DNA of 64,000 nucleotides, from NCBI RefSeq assembly GCF_020829665.1, contig NZ_JAIVFT010000004.1:1-64000 (forward strand), read 5' to 3'. Within the stretch, counting starts at the first letter, position 1; every line of letters begins with the position of its first letter. Shown piece by piece: positions 26,987 to 40,721 of this stretch. This DNA comes from Nostoc sp. CHAB 5824 (GTDB lineage Bacteria > Cyanobacteriota > Cyanobacteriia > Cyanobacteriales > Nostocaceae). Under the pieces are notes generated by a model that saw only the letters and a program-made list of their open reading frames with translations, was not told the DNA's origin and made no database searches. The translations under genes and the position numbers were made by a program.

Positions 26987-28936
26987 ATGTGTGGAATTAC
27001 TGGATTTCTAGACCCAACAGCACAAATTAATTCTGACTCCTTGCAAGCGATCACCAAGAGGATGACACGCACCCTCCGGCATCGAGGACCAGACGACTCC
27101 GGTTGTTGGGTTGACGCAACCTCAGGGATAGCTCTAGGACACCAACGTTTAGCAATTTTAGACCTCTCACCGGAGGGGCATCAGCCAATGATCTCTGCTA
27201 ATGGTCGCTATATCATTATTTTTAATGGGGAAATCTACGACTTCTTAGCGCTCAGGCAGAAGTTACAGCAATTAGGGCATTCGTTTCGAGGACATTCTGA
27301 TACCGAAGTCATGTTGGCAAGCTTTTGTCAATGGGGACTACAATCCGCGATTCAACAGTTTAACGGTATGTTTACCTTTGCCCTTTGGGATCGGCAAGAG
27401 AGGATATTGCATTTAGGGCGCGATCGCTTGGGGGAAAAACCATTGTACTATGGCTGGGTGGGGCAAACCCTGGTCTTCGGTTCGGAATTAAAAGCCCTAG
27501 CTGCCCATCCCAAATTTCAACCAGAAATTGATCGTGATGCTTTAACTTCGTTTCTGCGATTGAAATATATCCCCGCCCCCTGTTCCATCTACAAAGGGAT
27601 TTATAAGCTGCCCCCCGGAACAACACTCAGTTGGCAGGGGGAAGCGTATCATCCTTTACCCCAATCTTACTGGTCTATTAAAGCAGTGGCAGAATCTGGC
27701 ATCGCCGATCCGTTTATCGGCTCAGAACAAGATGCCATAATCCATCTCGACTCATTGTTGCGGGATGCAGTTGGACTACGCATGGTTGCGGATGTTCCTC
27801 TAGGTGCATTTCTATCCGGTGGCATTGACTCCTCTACTGTGGTGGCGCTGATGCAGGCTCAGAGTAGTCAACCGATTAAAACGTTCACCATTGGATTCCA
27901 GGAAGATATCTACAATGAGGCAGAATACGCAAAAGCAGTCGCCCAGCACCTTGGTACAGACCATACTGAATTGTATGTCACGCCAGAAGAAGCACTGGCA
28001 ACGATTCCTAAGCTCCCAATCCTTTACGATGAACCCTTTGCAGATGTCTCCCAAATTCCTACCTTTTTGATTTCACAACTTGCCAAGCAATACGTGACGG
28101 TAAGTTTGTCAGGCGATGGTGGTGATGAGTTGTTTGGCGGATACGAACGTTACTTGCGGGGACAAAGCCTCTGGCAAACAGTGAGTTGGATACCCACAAC
28201 AATTCGTCAAACTGTTGCCCAAACTTTAACCAGTTTAGAGTCACAAACTTGGGGACGAAGTTCTAATGATGGGCAGTTAGCATCACTTACCAGACCCAAA
28301 TTAATCAACTTGGGCTACAAACTCAACCGGGCTTGTGAGGTTTTGAGGGCTGAAACTCCAGAAATTTTATATATGGAGTTAGATTCCGACTGGCAAGAAC
28401 CGTCAGCAATTGTAATTGGTGGGAAAGAACCTCAAACAATCTTCAATACTCAGCAAAATTGGGCAGCCTTATCAGACTTTACCCAATGGATGATGTACCT
28501 CGACACAGAAACCTATTTACCCGACGATATTTTGGTAAAACTTGATCGAGCCAGTATGGGAGTTGCTTTAGAGGGGCGAATTCCCTTATTAGATCACCGT
28601 GTTGTGGAGTTTGCTTGGCAACTTCCCCATTCAATGAAAATTAGAGAAAGCCAGACTAAGTGGGTGTTGCGCCAAGTTTTGTACCGCTATATTCCACCAC
28701 GTTTGATAGATCGTCCCAAAATGGGGTTTGGTGTGCCAATCGGTGACTGGTTGCGCGGTCCATTGCGCGATTGGGCAGAAGCGCTTTTGGATAAGCGACG
28801 TTTGCAACAAGAAGGATTCTTTAACCCACAGCCCATTCACCAAAGATGGACTGAGCATCTGTCAGGTGTTCGGAACTGGCAACATAGTTTATGGAACATT
28901 TTGATGTTTCAAGCATGGCTTGAACATCATTTTTAA
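26987..28936 (+). CDS. asnB: asparagine synthase (glutamine-hydrolysing) family amidotransferase
   Basis: Class II glutamine amidotransferase fused to an ATP-pyrophosphatase synthetase domain. Choosing ATG 26987 puts the catalytic Cys at position 2 (MCGITGFLD), as the family requires; the frame is open to a TTG at 26975. The glutaminase domain has LRHRGPDDSG and FNGEIYDF, and the synthetase domain has the PP-loop FLSGGIDSSTVVAL. VSLSGDGGDELFGGYERY and RPKMGFGVPIGDWLRGPL follow. The length of 649 residues fits the asnB_1 group often found in polysaccharide loci. There it may amidate a uronic-acid or amino-sugar residue rather than make free asparagine. Confidence 0.9.
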   Translation: MCGITGFLDPTAQINSDSLQAITKRMTRTLRHRGPDDSGCWVDATSGIALGHQRLAILDLSPEGHQPMISANGRYIIIFNGEIYDFLALRQKLQQLGHSFRGHSDTEVMLASFCQWGLQSAIQQFNGMFTFALWDRQERILHLGRDRLGEKPLYYGWVGQTLVFGSELKALAAHPKFQPEIDRDALTSFLRLKYIPAPCSIYKGIYKLPPGTTLSWQGEAYHPLPQSYWSIKAVAESGIADPFIGSEQDAIIHLDSLLRDAVGLRMVADVPLGAFLSGGIDSSTVVALMQAQSSQPIKTFTIGFQEDIYNEAEYAKAVAQHLGTDHTELYVTPEEALATIPKLPILYDEPFADVSQIPTFLISQLAKQYVTVSLSGDGGDELFGGYERYLRGQSLWQTVSWIPTTIRQTVAQTLTSLESQTWGRSSNDGQLASLTRPKLINLGYKLNRACEVLRAETPEILYMELDSDWQEPSAIVIGGKEPQTIFNTQQNWAALSDFTQWMMYLDTETYLPDDILVKLDRASMGVALEGRIPLLDHRVVEFAWQLPHSMKIRESQTKWVLRQVLYRYIPPRLIDRPKMGFGVPIGDWLRGPLRDWAEALLDKRRLQQEGFFNPQPIHQRWTEHLSGVRNWQHSLWNILMFQAWLEHHF

Positions 28937-29027
28937 TGTTCAGAATTTAAATTTTACAACCTGTCTATTTCAACCTTGTGTCATTAATGTAGTTTTTCTA
29001 CAGTAGTAACCTTTTAGATATTGAACC

Positions 29028-30257
29028 ATGCAATCTCTTGCAATGAAAATCTGGATAATCACCATGGCATTTCCATTTCCGTCGGAAACCTTTGCTTGTA
29101 ATGATGTTATAGCTCTACAAAAATCTGGTGTAGAAGTCGCACTACATGGTCTTCGCCCCAAACATAACCTATTTTCACAGCTAGTAGTAGAGCGAGGTTT
29201 AACAAATATATGGATTACCCATAACTCCATGATAAATACTCTGTATGGAGTGTGGGTTGGTTTCACAAAACCCCTACTTTTAATTGATTTTATTTTATGG
29301 ATATTAAAACATTCTTGGAGAAGACCTGTTAATCTCTTTAAGAGTTTAATCCTTGTTCCTCGAAGTTTACAGATATATGATTTCGCCCGACGACACAATC
29401 CAGATGTTGTTCATTTATACTGGTCTCATTTTCCTTCTCTGGTGGGATATCTGATACAAAGCAAGCTACCGCAAATCGTTGTATCAATATCATTTGTTGC
29501 CCATGATGTTTATTATTCAGAGTTTAATGTTAAGGATTCTTATACTGGTTCAGTTGCTCGTAATGCCGATATAATTCAAACAATTACAGCAGCCAATATT
29601 CCAGAAATTGCAAAATATGGCATATCTGAAAAGAATATTCTATTATCTTACCATGGAGTTGATTTCAATAAGATCCCAGTCAAAAGAGAGAAAGTTAAGC
29701 GACGTCTTGTGACTGCGGGAAGATTAATTGCGGATAAAGGATTTGATCATGTATTAATAGCTTTTAGCCAAGTTTTAAGCGATTGGCCTGATGCATCTCT
29801 TGTAATTTTAGGAGATGGATCAGAACGAAAAAAGTTAGAAGTTTTAGCTCACTCTCTTAATATTCGTCATGCTGTTGACTTTCGAGGTTTCGTTACTCAC
29901 GAAGAAATTTTTGAACAAATGACAGAATCGGAAGTTTTTATATTTATGTCATTGGCAGAACGACTTCCAAATGTAGTGAAGGAAGCAATGGCTTGTCACT
30001 GTTTATGTGTTGTAAGTCACACACCTGGTATTGAAGAACTTGTTACTGATAAAGTACATGGTTATATTGTTCAACAAGGTGATGTGGACAGTGCGGTTAA
30101 GCAAGTTCTACATACGTTCTCAAATCCAGAAGAGATGAGTCATATGACTGAAATCGCCTATCAACATCTTAAGACTAACTTTGATATTGATTGCATTATA
30201 AATAATCTTCAGTGGAGATGGCAGCAGCAAATCCTTATGAAACAGGCAGCACATTAA
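29028..30257 (+). CDS. family 4 glycosyltransferase
   Basis: GT-B glycosyltransferase of 409 residues (or 404 from the second ATG at 29043, MKIWIITMAFPFPSETF). Features are the acceptor-side PFPSETFACNDVIAL, HLYWSHFPSLVGYL, and the donor half TAGRLIADKGFDHVLIAF, LVILGDGSERKKLE, ERLPNVVKEAMACHCLCVVS. The Glu-x7-Glu position reads E-RLPNVVK-E, compatible with GT4. Base composition is more A/T-rich than the housekeeping genes of this window, as is common for polysaccharide genes. Confidence 0.9.
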   Translation: MQSLAMKIWIITMAFPFPSETFACNDVIALQKSGVEVALHGLRPKHNLFSQLVVERGLTNIWITHNSMINTLYGVWVGFTKPLLLIDFILWILKHSWRRPVNLFKSLILVPRSLQIYDFARRHNPDVVHLYWSHFPSLVGYLIQSKLPQIVVSISFVAHDVYYSEFNVKDSYTGSVARNADIIQTITAANIPEIAKYGISEKNILLSYHGVDFNKIPVKREKVKRRLVTAGRLIADKGFDHVLIAFSQVLSDWPDASLVILGDGSERKKLEVLAHSLNIRHAVDFRGFVTHEEIFEQMTESEVFIFMSLAERLPNVVKEAMACHCLCVVSHTPGIEELVTDKVHGYIVQQGDVDSAVKQVLHTFSNPEEMSHMTEIAYQHLKTNFDIDCIINNLQWRWQQQILMKQAAH

Positions 30258-30351
30258 TAAGTTCTCAGTGTCAACCAAACGCAAAATAATCATATTTTAA
30301 AGTTGACCAAATCATTCATCTCAAAAGTACTATAGCAATCTTACATAGTTC

Positions 30352-31536
30352 ATGAATTTATTATTTGTTACTCCAAGATTACCTTATCCACCACTTAAAG
30401 GGGATCAAGTTGTCTCCTATCATCGTCTACGGACTCTTAGTCAGCGACACAAAATTACATTATTGACCTTCTATGAAACTGCATCAGAATTGGAAAATAT
30501 TACACAACTAGATTGCTATTGTGATGCAATATATCCCATTCAACTTTCTAAATTACAATCATTGATCAATGTAGCAAAGGGAATATTTCGTTCTAAGTTA
30601 CCTTTGCAAGTGAATTATTATTATTCTAAAAAGTTAAAAAAATATTTTGATACAATATTTAAATCATCTGATTTTGATTTAATTCATATCTTTTTGATGA
30701 GAATGGCTCCATATTTTCATCAAATATCAACACCTAAAATAATCGAATTAATTGATTCAATGGAACTGAATATAGATCGTCGTTTAACTCTTGAACCTTT
30801 ACCCCAGCGTTGGTTATTTCAAGAAGAACTTCGGCGGGTAATTGATTATGAACAAATTTTGTGCGATTTGTTTGACTGTGTTGTTGTTGTATCTAAAAAG
30901 GATAAAGATATTATTTCCAATCAAAAAGTACAAGTTATTCCCAATGGGATAGATACTCAATTATTTACTGGCCAAGAGAATGCACCTCCTTATTCGACCA
31001 TTATTTTTTCTGGGAATATGAGCTACGCTCCCAACATTCATGCTGTTAAATGGTTTGTTAAAAAATGTTTACCTATTATTCAGCAAAGTATTTCTGAGGT
31101 TTCTTTTATAATTGCTGGGGTAAACCCTACGCAGGAGGTTTGCAGCTTAGGAAAAGTTCCGGGAGTTAAAGTAATAGGTTACGTGGCATCTATGTCCGAA
31201 ACTTTGAAGCAGGCAAACGTGGCTATTGCTCCGATGCAATCGGGATCGGGTATCCAGAATAAAATTTTAGAAGCAATGGCATCTGAACTTCCAGTAATTA
31301 CGACAACATTGGGGTTAGGAAGCTTGAAAGCAAAACCCGGTCAAGAAATTTTAGTAGCAGATAGCCCCGAAAGTTTTGCAGAAACCACAATTACCCTACT
31401 TCAAAATCGTAAGTTAGCAAAAGAAATAGGACATCAAGCCAGGAAATTTGTTATAGATTACCATAGTTGGGAGACTGCGGCGAACCAGATTGAAAAACTA
31501 TACACTCAGATTGTAGGTAAAAATTTTTCAGCCTAA
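30352..31536 (+). CDS. glycosyltransferase (TIGR03087-like)
   Basis: A 394-residue GT-B protein starting MNLLFVTPRLPYPPLKGDQV. This opening and the SYHRLRTLSQRHKITLLTF continuation are characteristic of a glycosyltransferase group found in exosortase-linked exopolysaccharide loci. The donor half has IIFSGNMSYAPNIHAVKWF, VKVIGYVASMSETLKQANV and GSGIQNKILEAMASELPVIT. No exosortase gene is visible nearby. It is the fourth glycosyltransferase of the locus, 94 bp after the third. Confidence 0.9.
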   Translation: MNLLFVTPRLPYPPLKGDQVVSYHRLRTLSQRHKITLLTFYETASELENITQLDCYCDAIYPIQLSKLQSLINVAKGIFRSKLPLQVNYYYSKKLKKYFDTIFKSSDFDLIHIFLMRMAPYFHQISTPKIIELIDSMELNIDRRLTLEPLPQRWLFQEELRRVIDYEQILCDLFDCVVVVSKKDKDIISNQKVQVIPNGIDTQLFTGQENAPPYSTIIFSGNMSYAPNIHAVKWFVKKCLPIIQQSISEVSFIIAGVNPTQEVCSLGKVPGVKVIGYVASMSETLKQANVAIAPMQSGSGIQNKILEAMASELPVITTTLGLGSLKAKPGQEILVADSPESFAETTITLLQNRKLAKEIGHQARKFVIDYHSWETAANQIEKLYTQIVGKNFSA

Positions 31537-31990
31537 TCTCACCTGAAAAATGGATATTTAATTTCACAGAATTCTATAAATATTTTCTCATGTTATTACT
31601 TAATAATATGCAAGAAAATCGAATAGTAGAATACTTTCATAAAGAGTTGTAATTCGCGTCGTCTAGTACTATCCGAAAGAAACCTGGAAATCTCTGCGGA
31701 TTCAATACTTTAAATACTGAAGAGGATACTATCTAACAAGTACAATACACTCAAATCGATTGCATCTGAAGGGTAAACTACCATTTTTAATATTATCTAT
31801 TACAATCGTCATGGCATTCATCGATTTCTTTTTCCCCTATTTAGGGCTACCCATCATAGAACTCATTAGTTTCCAGATTGGCAGAAATCACTGAACAAAT
31901 CTATGCCCAGTATCCTCAACCACTGAAATTGAACATAACTTTACATGCAAATATATTGAAATCGTAGATTAGAAATATGTTTAGGAAGCT
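31537..31990. other. 454-bp intergenic region with possible coding remnant
   Basis: AT-rich spacer before the DUF4091 gene. From about 31760 a 43-codon frame opens with a TTG and encodes a hydrophobic stretch (PFLILSITIVMAFIDFFFPYL). A different frame then continues (AEITEQIYAQYPQPL) to a stop near 31970. This could be a frameshifted gene remnant, but I recognise no family. It should also hold the promoter of the following gene. Confidence 0.3.
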
Positions 31991-33631
31991 ATGTTTAGCA
32001 GGAATCATAAGTTGATTGAAATAATTAAGGGAGTCTCATGCTTTTTAGTAACTATATGTCTTATGTTAGCGTGCTCAAGCGTAAAATCATTCACCAGTAG
32101 TTCATCCTTCTTACCTCTTAGCGTGTGGTCTGCTTCAGCTATGGAGCGAATTGGAGTCACAGAAAGAGTGGGAGGTTCAACTAATATTACACTGTACGCT
32201 GCTCGTGGAGAATATGAACCATTTCAAATTGGTATTCAGGCACATGGCACCAGGCTTACTAATGTCAATGTCTTTATTTCCGATTTGAGCAGTCCAAATG
32301 ATTATATTATTCCAAATAGTAACATCACGCTTTATAGAGAACATTATGTCTATGTCAACAATCCCAGCCCACACGGTGGAGGAACTAATAAACCTTTAGA
32401 TAAAGGCTGGTATGCTGATGGATTGATTCCCTTTGTAGATCCTTTAAAAAAACGAGATATAATTGGTGCCAACTTGGATGCTGTTCCGTTTAATCTAGAT
32501 GCTGGCAAGAATCAGCCTATTTGGGTTGATATATTTGTGCCTCGTGATTCGCTTGCAGGTCAATATAGGGGCACATTTACCGTTACCAGCGATCAAGGGA
32601 AAAGTACTGGTCAGATCAATTTGAGAGTATGGGACTTTGAATTACCTCTACAGCCGTCACTCAGTTCCGCTTTTTTGTTTTACGGAGATCAAACTAAACA
32701 AGCATCAGAGGAAATTCTCAGGCATAAGCTTAATCCCCAATTCAATTCTAATCCCAAGCCAAAGTTGGAACGGGAACTTATTGATCGATGGGGTTTCAAG
32801 TCAGTTAATTTAGGTTTTTGGAGTGGAGCCGAGCTTGGCAATTGTCGAATGTTTCAAGCCCCATCGGTAGCGGATATTCGATCTGAGGCTGCACTTCATC
32901 AACCAGATTTATTTAAGTATGTTTATTCCGCAGACGAAATTGGCAATTGTACAAATCTCTATGAGCCGATGAAGAAGTGGGGGCACGCTATTCATAAAGC
33001 TGGATTTGCAAACTTGGCTGTGATTCCTCCTATCCCTGAACTCTATGATGATGCCTCAGGAACAGGTCGTTCAGCCGTTGATATTTGGGTTGTCTTGCCA
33101 AGTGATTATGAAAAGTCTGCTAATCGCATCTCGCAAGTTTTGCAAAAGGGAGATCAAGTTTGGTCTTATAACTCCCTGGTACAAGATAGTTATTCACCTA
33201 AATGGCAGATTGATTTTGCACCCCTTAATTTCAGAATTCAGCCCGGTTTTCTTAGTCAGAGTTTGGGACTGACAGGATTGTTATACTGGCGAGTTGATCT
33301 GTGGACTAGCAATCCCTGGAACGATATTCATACCTTTTTTGTTAAAAATGATAATAATCGTTTTTACCCAGGTGATGGGATGTTGGTCTACCCGGGAGAG
33401 CAAGTTGGGGTTAAAGGTGTGGTTCCGTCTATAAGGCTGAAATGGTTGAGAGAGGGCGTTGAGGACTATGAATATGTAGAGATACTGAAAAATCTAGGTC
33501 AAACTGACCTAGCATTAAAGGTTAGTAAATTAGTTGGGCATGATTGGCACAATTGGACACAAGACCCCCAAGTCCTTGAATCAGCACGGCGTCAATTGGG
33601 TGAACAAATAGAGAGAATAAATATGCTGTAA
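31991..33631 (+). CDS. DUF4091 glycoside-hydrolase-like lipoprotein
   Basis: A 546-residue exported protein. Residues 1-30 look like a lipoprotein signal (hydrophobic FLVTICLMLA followed by Cys28), though the -3 Met is not ideal for a lipobox. The middle contains beta-sandwich segments (LYAARGEYEPFQIGIQA, QPIWVDIFVPRDSLAGQYRG). The C-terminal two thirds match the DUF4091/glycoside-hydrolase-like pattern, including SADEIG and the ending RLKWLREGVEDYEYVEIL. It lies at the end of the polysaccharide locus and may trim or modify the product outside the cytoplasm. The enzymatic activity of DUF4091 is not established. Confidence 0.8.
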   Translation: MFSRNHKLIEIIKGVSCFLVTICLMLACSSVKSFTSSSSFLPLSVWSASAMERIGVTERVGGSTNITLYAARGEYEPFQIGIQAHGTRLTNVNVFISDLSSPNDYIIPNSNITLYREHYVYVNNPSPHGGGTNKPLDKGWYADGLIPFVDPLKKRDIIGANLDAVPFNLDAGKNQPIWVDIFVPRDSLAGQYRGTFTVTSDQGKSTGQINLRVWDFELPLQPSLSSAFLFYGDQTKQASEEILRHKLNPQFNSNPKPKLERELIDRWGFKSVNLGFWSGAELGNCRMFQAPSVADIRSEAALHQPDLFKYVYSADEIGNCTNLYEPMKKWGHAIHKAGFANLAVIPPIPELYDDASGTGRSAVDIWVVLPSDYEKSANRISQVLQKGDQVWSYNSLVQDSYSPKWQIDFAPLNFRIQPGFLSQSLGLTGLLYWRVDLWTSNPWNDIHTFFVKNDNNRFYPGDGMLVYPGEQVGVKGVVPSIRLKWLREGVEDYEYVEILKNLGQTDLALKVSKLVGHDWHNWTQDPQVLESARRQLGEQIERINML

Positions 33632-33934
33632 CTTCTGCCTAACAAAATCTTCTGCCAAAGTCAGAAAATTAGTCACAATGTCCGTTGCTCTAGTATCCAA
33701 GTGCAACCACTGCAACTATTTGATGCTTACTTAATGGTGCAACAAATCAAAACAATCTATAATCACGTACTAGCAGGAATTTATCCTAATATTTTAAAAA
33801 TCCCTACTTCTTTTCGTAGAATGTGCTTGAAAACCTTGATTTTTCGTTTTCAGTTCTCAATAAGCTTAAGCTTTGTAGCACAGATATTATTAGTGGGATA
33901 GGTTCAAACAAAGTTAAGAGAAAAAGATAAGACT
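33632..33934. other. 303-bp intergenic region before the epimerase gene
   Basis: Contains a 66-codon open frame (33701-33901) without ribosome site or recognisable pattern, which I do not call a gene. AAGTTAAGAGAAAAAGATAAG just before 33935 may supply a weak ribosome site. Nothing else was seen. Confidence 0.4.
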
Positions 33935-34918
33935 ATGAGTTCTATTTTAATTACAGGCGTAGCAGGTTTCATTGGTTTTTCCTTGTGTGAAAAACTTCTA
34001 TCTAAAGGTGATACAGTTGTAGGCTTAGATAATTTAAATGACTATTACGATGTTAAACTCAAATGCGATCGGCTTCAGCAACTACGGGAAAATGAGAACT
34101 TTAGCTTTTATAAATTAAATTTAGCAGATCGAGAAGGCATAGCTAAATTATTTAGAGATCATCAGTTTCATATTGTAGTCAACTTAGCTGCTCAAGCGGG
34201 TGTGCGCTACTCTATCAAAAATCCCCATGCTTACACAGACAGCAATCTAAGCGGCTTCATTAATATTCTGGAAGGTTGCCGTCATTCCCAAGTCAAACAT
34301 CTAGTATTTGCTTCTTCAAGTTCTGTATACGGAGCCAATACCAAGATTCCCTTTTCTGTAAACGACAATGTTGATCGCCCCATCAGCCTCTATGCCGCCA
34401 CAAAAAAAGCTAATGAACTGATGGCATACACCTATAGTCATCTGTATTGCCTTCCAGCTACAGGACTACGTTTTTTTACGGTATATGGACCTTGGGGTCG
34501 TCCTGATATGGCTTACTATTGTTTTACAAAATCTATCTTGGCAGGTGAACCAATTAACGTATTCAATTATGGCAAGATGCAACGAGACTTTACTTACATC
34601 GAGGATATTATTGAAGGTGTGGTGAGAGTTATTAATAAAATCCCTACACCAGATTTAGATGCGGGCATTCCTCCTTACAAAATCTATAACATCGGCAACA
34701 ATCAACCCGTAGAACTACTACATTTTATTGAAGTGCTAGAAAGTCATTTGGGTAAAAAAGTACAGAAAAACTTTTTGCCAATGCAGCCGGGTGACGTTCC
34801 AATCACATATGCTGATGTTGATGATCTCGTTCGAGATGTCGGGTTCAGACCGAGTACACCAATTGAAGTAGGATTAGAAAAATTTACATCCTGGTTCAAA
34901 TCTTACTATGGCATTTAG
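33935..34918 (+). CDS. NAD-dependent UDP-sugar epimerase, UDP-glucuronate 4-epimerase type
   Basis: Extended SDR enzyme of 327 residues. It has the NAD-binding ITGVAGFIGFSL (G8, G11, G14), Ser residues in FASSSSVYG and Tyr153/Lys157 in LYAATKKANE. The segment GLDNLNDYYDVKLKCDRLQQL, the AAQAGVRYSI motif and FFTVYGPWGRPDMAYYCFTK are those of the CapI/LpsL group, which converts UDP-glucuronate to UDP-galacturonate. It would supply an acidic sugar for the upstream polysaccharide locus. Substrate assignment is by motif similarity only. Confidence 0.9.
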   Translation: MSSILITGVAGFIGFSLCEKLLSKGDTVVGLDNLNDYYDVKLKCDRLQQLRENENFSFYKLNLADREGIAKLFRDHQFHIVVNLAAQAGVRYSIKNPHAYTDSNLSGFINILEGCRHSQVKHLVFASSSSVYGANTKIPFSVNDNVDRPISLYAATKKANELMAYTYSHLYCLPATGLRFFTVYGPWGRPDMAYYCFTKSILAGEPINVFNYGKMQRDFTYIEDIIEGVVRVINKIPTPDLDAGIPPYKIYNIGNNQPVELLHFIEVLESHLGKKVQKNFLPMQPGDVPITYADVDDLVRDVGFRPSTPIEVGLEKFTSWFKSYYGI

Positions 34919-38770
<3,852 letters not shown>

Positions 38771-39171
38771 GCAGGTAACTACCTCGGCAGTGTACAAGCG
38801 GCTGAATAGGCATTAGGGAATAGGGAACAGAGAATAAAGTACAGATTATTTCCTGTCCCTGTCCCCTTCGTAACCTTTCGTAATATTGCTCTCAGATTAC
38901 AGCTAAAACCGTGAATTCTGAAAAGCAATATTACAAAGTATTAAGAGCAGTCATAAATGCTCAACAGAATGCCGGAAAATGTTTTGCGGAAGGTAACTGA
39001 GTTTCAAAGCTTGTGTACTTATGTTGACTCAAGAAAACTCGTAATTCATTAGCCGTAGCAGTTATTAAACTGTTGTATCTAAAGTAACGAGAAAACAAAC
39101 TCAGTGAACCGAATTAAAGTCACACCAGTTTAATCAAATCCTGGTTTCATTCGTATTGGAGGAATCCATTA
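38771..39171. other. 401-bp apcE-apcA spacer with apcA leader
   Basis: Holds a partial inverted repeat (AGGGAACAG near 38824, CTGTCCCT near 38861) that may attenuate apcE transcripts. A long leader to apcA follows. GGAGGA at 39158-39163, 8 nt before ATG 39172, is a near-perfect ribosome site, fitting the very high expression of allophycocyanin. A separate strong promoter for apcAB is expected here but no consensus box stands out. Confidence 0.5.
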
Positions 39172-39657
39172 ATGAGTATCGTCACGAAAGCTATCGTGAA
39201 TGCTGACGCAGAAGCTCGCTACCTCAGCCCTGGTGAATTGGATCGGATCAAATCCTTTGTTGCCAGTGGTGAGCGCCGTGTGCGGATTGCTCAAGTTTTG
39301 ACAGAAAATCGCGAACGGCTGGTTAAGCAAGCTGGCGATCAACTGTTCCAAAAGCGTCCTGATGTTGTGTCTCCTGGTGGTAACGCTTACGGTCAAGAAT
39401 TGACTGCTACTTGTCTGCGTGACCTAGATTATTACCTGCGCCTCGTTACCTACGGTATCGTTGCCGGTGATGTTACCCCCATCGAAGAAATTGGTGTTAT
39501 CGGTGCCCGTGAACTGTACAAGTCCTTGGGAACTCCTATCGATGGTGTTGCTGAAGGTATCCGTGGGCTGAAGAATGTAGCTAGTACATTGCTGTCTGGT
39601 GATGACGCTGCTGAAGCTGGTAATTACTTCGACTACTTAGTTGGTGCCCTACTATAG
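39172..39657 (+). CDS. apcA: allophycocyanin alpha subunit
   Basis: Core phycobiliprotein subunit of 161 residues that carries one phycocyanobilin on Cys81 ([16 protein letters not shown]). The helical globin-like pattern is complete, from [21 protein letters not shown] to the C-terminal [11 protein letters not shown]. Codon usage is strongly biased to highly expressed cyanobacterial codons (for example GGT and CGT). It is followed 65 bp later by apcB, with which it forms the alpha-beta protomer. Confidence 0.98.
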   Translation: MSIVTKAIVNADAEARYLSPGELDRIKSFVASGERRVRIAQVLTENRERLVKQAGDQLFQKRPDVVSPGGNAYGQELTATCLRDLDYYLRLVTYGIVAGDVTPIEEIGVIGARELYKSLGTPIDGVAEGIRGLKNVASTLLSGDDAAEAGNYFDYLVGALL

Positions 39658-39722
39658 GGTGATGCTGTTTCTCTGCCGAAACAGAAGTATTGCAATACGG
39701 TTGGAAATAAGGAATTAACAAC

Positions 39723-40211
39723 ATGGCTCAAGACGCAATTACCGCTGTCATTAACTCCGCAGACGTTCAAGGTAAATACTTAGACGCTGCTGCTTTACAG
39801 AAGCTAAAAGGCTACTTCTCTACTGGCGAACTGCGAGTACGTGCTGCTAGCACCATCAGCGCTAACGCTGCTGCGATCGTTAAAGAAGCTGTAGCAAAAT
39901 CTTTACTATACTCTGACATCACCCGTCCCGGCGGCAACATGTACACCACCCGCCGCTATGCTGCTTGCATCCGTGATTTGGACTATTACCTCCGCTATGC
40001 CACCTACGCTATGTTAGCTGGCGATCCTTCCATTTTGGATGAGCGTGTATTAAATGGCTTGAAGGAAACCTACAACTCTTTAGGAGTTCCCGTTGGTGCT
40101 ACCGTGCAAGCTATCCAAGCAATCAAGGAAGTAACCGCTAGCTTGGTTGGTTCTGATGCTGGTAAGGAAATGGGTGTTTACTTAGACTATATCTCTTCTG
40201 GCTTAAGCTAA
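39723..40211 (+). CDS. apcB: allophycocyanin beta subunit
   Basis: 162-residue beta partner of ApcA. The chromophore Cys is at position 82 ([18 protein letters not shown]). The conserved Asn72 (RPGGNMY) is the usual site of N-methylation in beta subunits. The C terminus [12 protein letters not shown] is standard. The ribosome site AAGGAAT lies before the ATG. It is co-transcribed with apcA and probably apcC. Confidence 0.98.
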   Translation: MAQDAITAVINSADVQGKYLDAAALQKLKGYFSTGELRVRAASTISANAAAIVKEAVAKSLLYSDITRPGGNMYTTRRYAACIRDLDYYLRYATYAMLAGDPSILDERVLNGLKETYNSLGVPVGATVQAIQAIKEVTASLVGSDAGKEMGVYLDYISSGLS

Positions 40212-40433
40212 GAACTGGTTTGCGCTTAAGAATTTAGGTGCGACTTTATTAAGGTCTGGAAATCAGCCGTGAGTGCTAGAACGTTATATTGCTTATCTTG
40301 GTAAATTATCACTGATGAGTGTTGGTGGTCTAGTATTGATGTTTGATTTCCAGCCTTTGAATAATTAAAAGATTTGCACTCAAGATTTTGAGATAAAAAA
40401 GTTTTCACAAAGTTTACAGGAGATTTTCAAAAC

Positions 40434-40640
40434 ATGGCCCGTTTGTTTAAAATTACCGCTCTAGTTCCGAGTCAAACCAGAATTCGTACCCAACGCGAAC
40501 TCCAAAATACTTACTTCACTAAGCTAGTTCCCTACGAGAATTGGTTCCGCGAACAGCAACGCATTCAAAAAGCAGGCGGCACAATCATCAAGGTAGAACT
40601 GGCAACTGGTAAGCAAGGTGCTAATACTGGGTTGTCGTAA
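40434..40640 (+). CDS. apcC: allophycocyanin-associated core linker LC7.8
   Basis: Small core linker of 68 residues with the CpcD-like fold: MARLFKITALVPSQTRIRTQ, ELQNTYFTKLVPYENWF and a C-terminal IIKVELATGKQG. It binds inside the allophycocyanin trimer at the core ends and shifts its absorption. AGGAGA at 40418-40423 gives a good ribosome site. It follows apcB by 222 bp and is followed by a strong terminator. Confidence 0.97.
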   Translation: MARLFKITALVPSQTRIRTQRELQNTYFTKLVPYENWFREQQRIQKAGGTIIKVELATGKQGANTGLS

Positions 40641-40675
40641 TTGCTGTAGATAAAACATTATTTTAGAGAATTGGT

Positions 40676-40701
40676 AAGAGGTCAGCAAAGACCTCTTTTT
40701 T
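40676..40701 (+). terminator. intrinsic terminator of the apc cluster
   Basis: AAGAGGTC (40676-40683) pairs with GACCTCTT (40690-40697) around a 6-nt loop, followed directly by a run of T to 40701. Stem, loop size and U-tract are classic. It lies 36 bp after apcC and just before the convergent gene ending at 40722. Confidence 0.9.
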
Positions 40702-40721
40702 GTGCCTAGGATTTTTGCAAA

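Noticed and set aside
33701..33901. 66-codon plus-strand frame before the epimerase gene
   Set aside because: Starts without a ribosome site and resembles no family; treated as intergenic.
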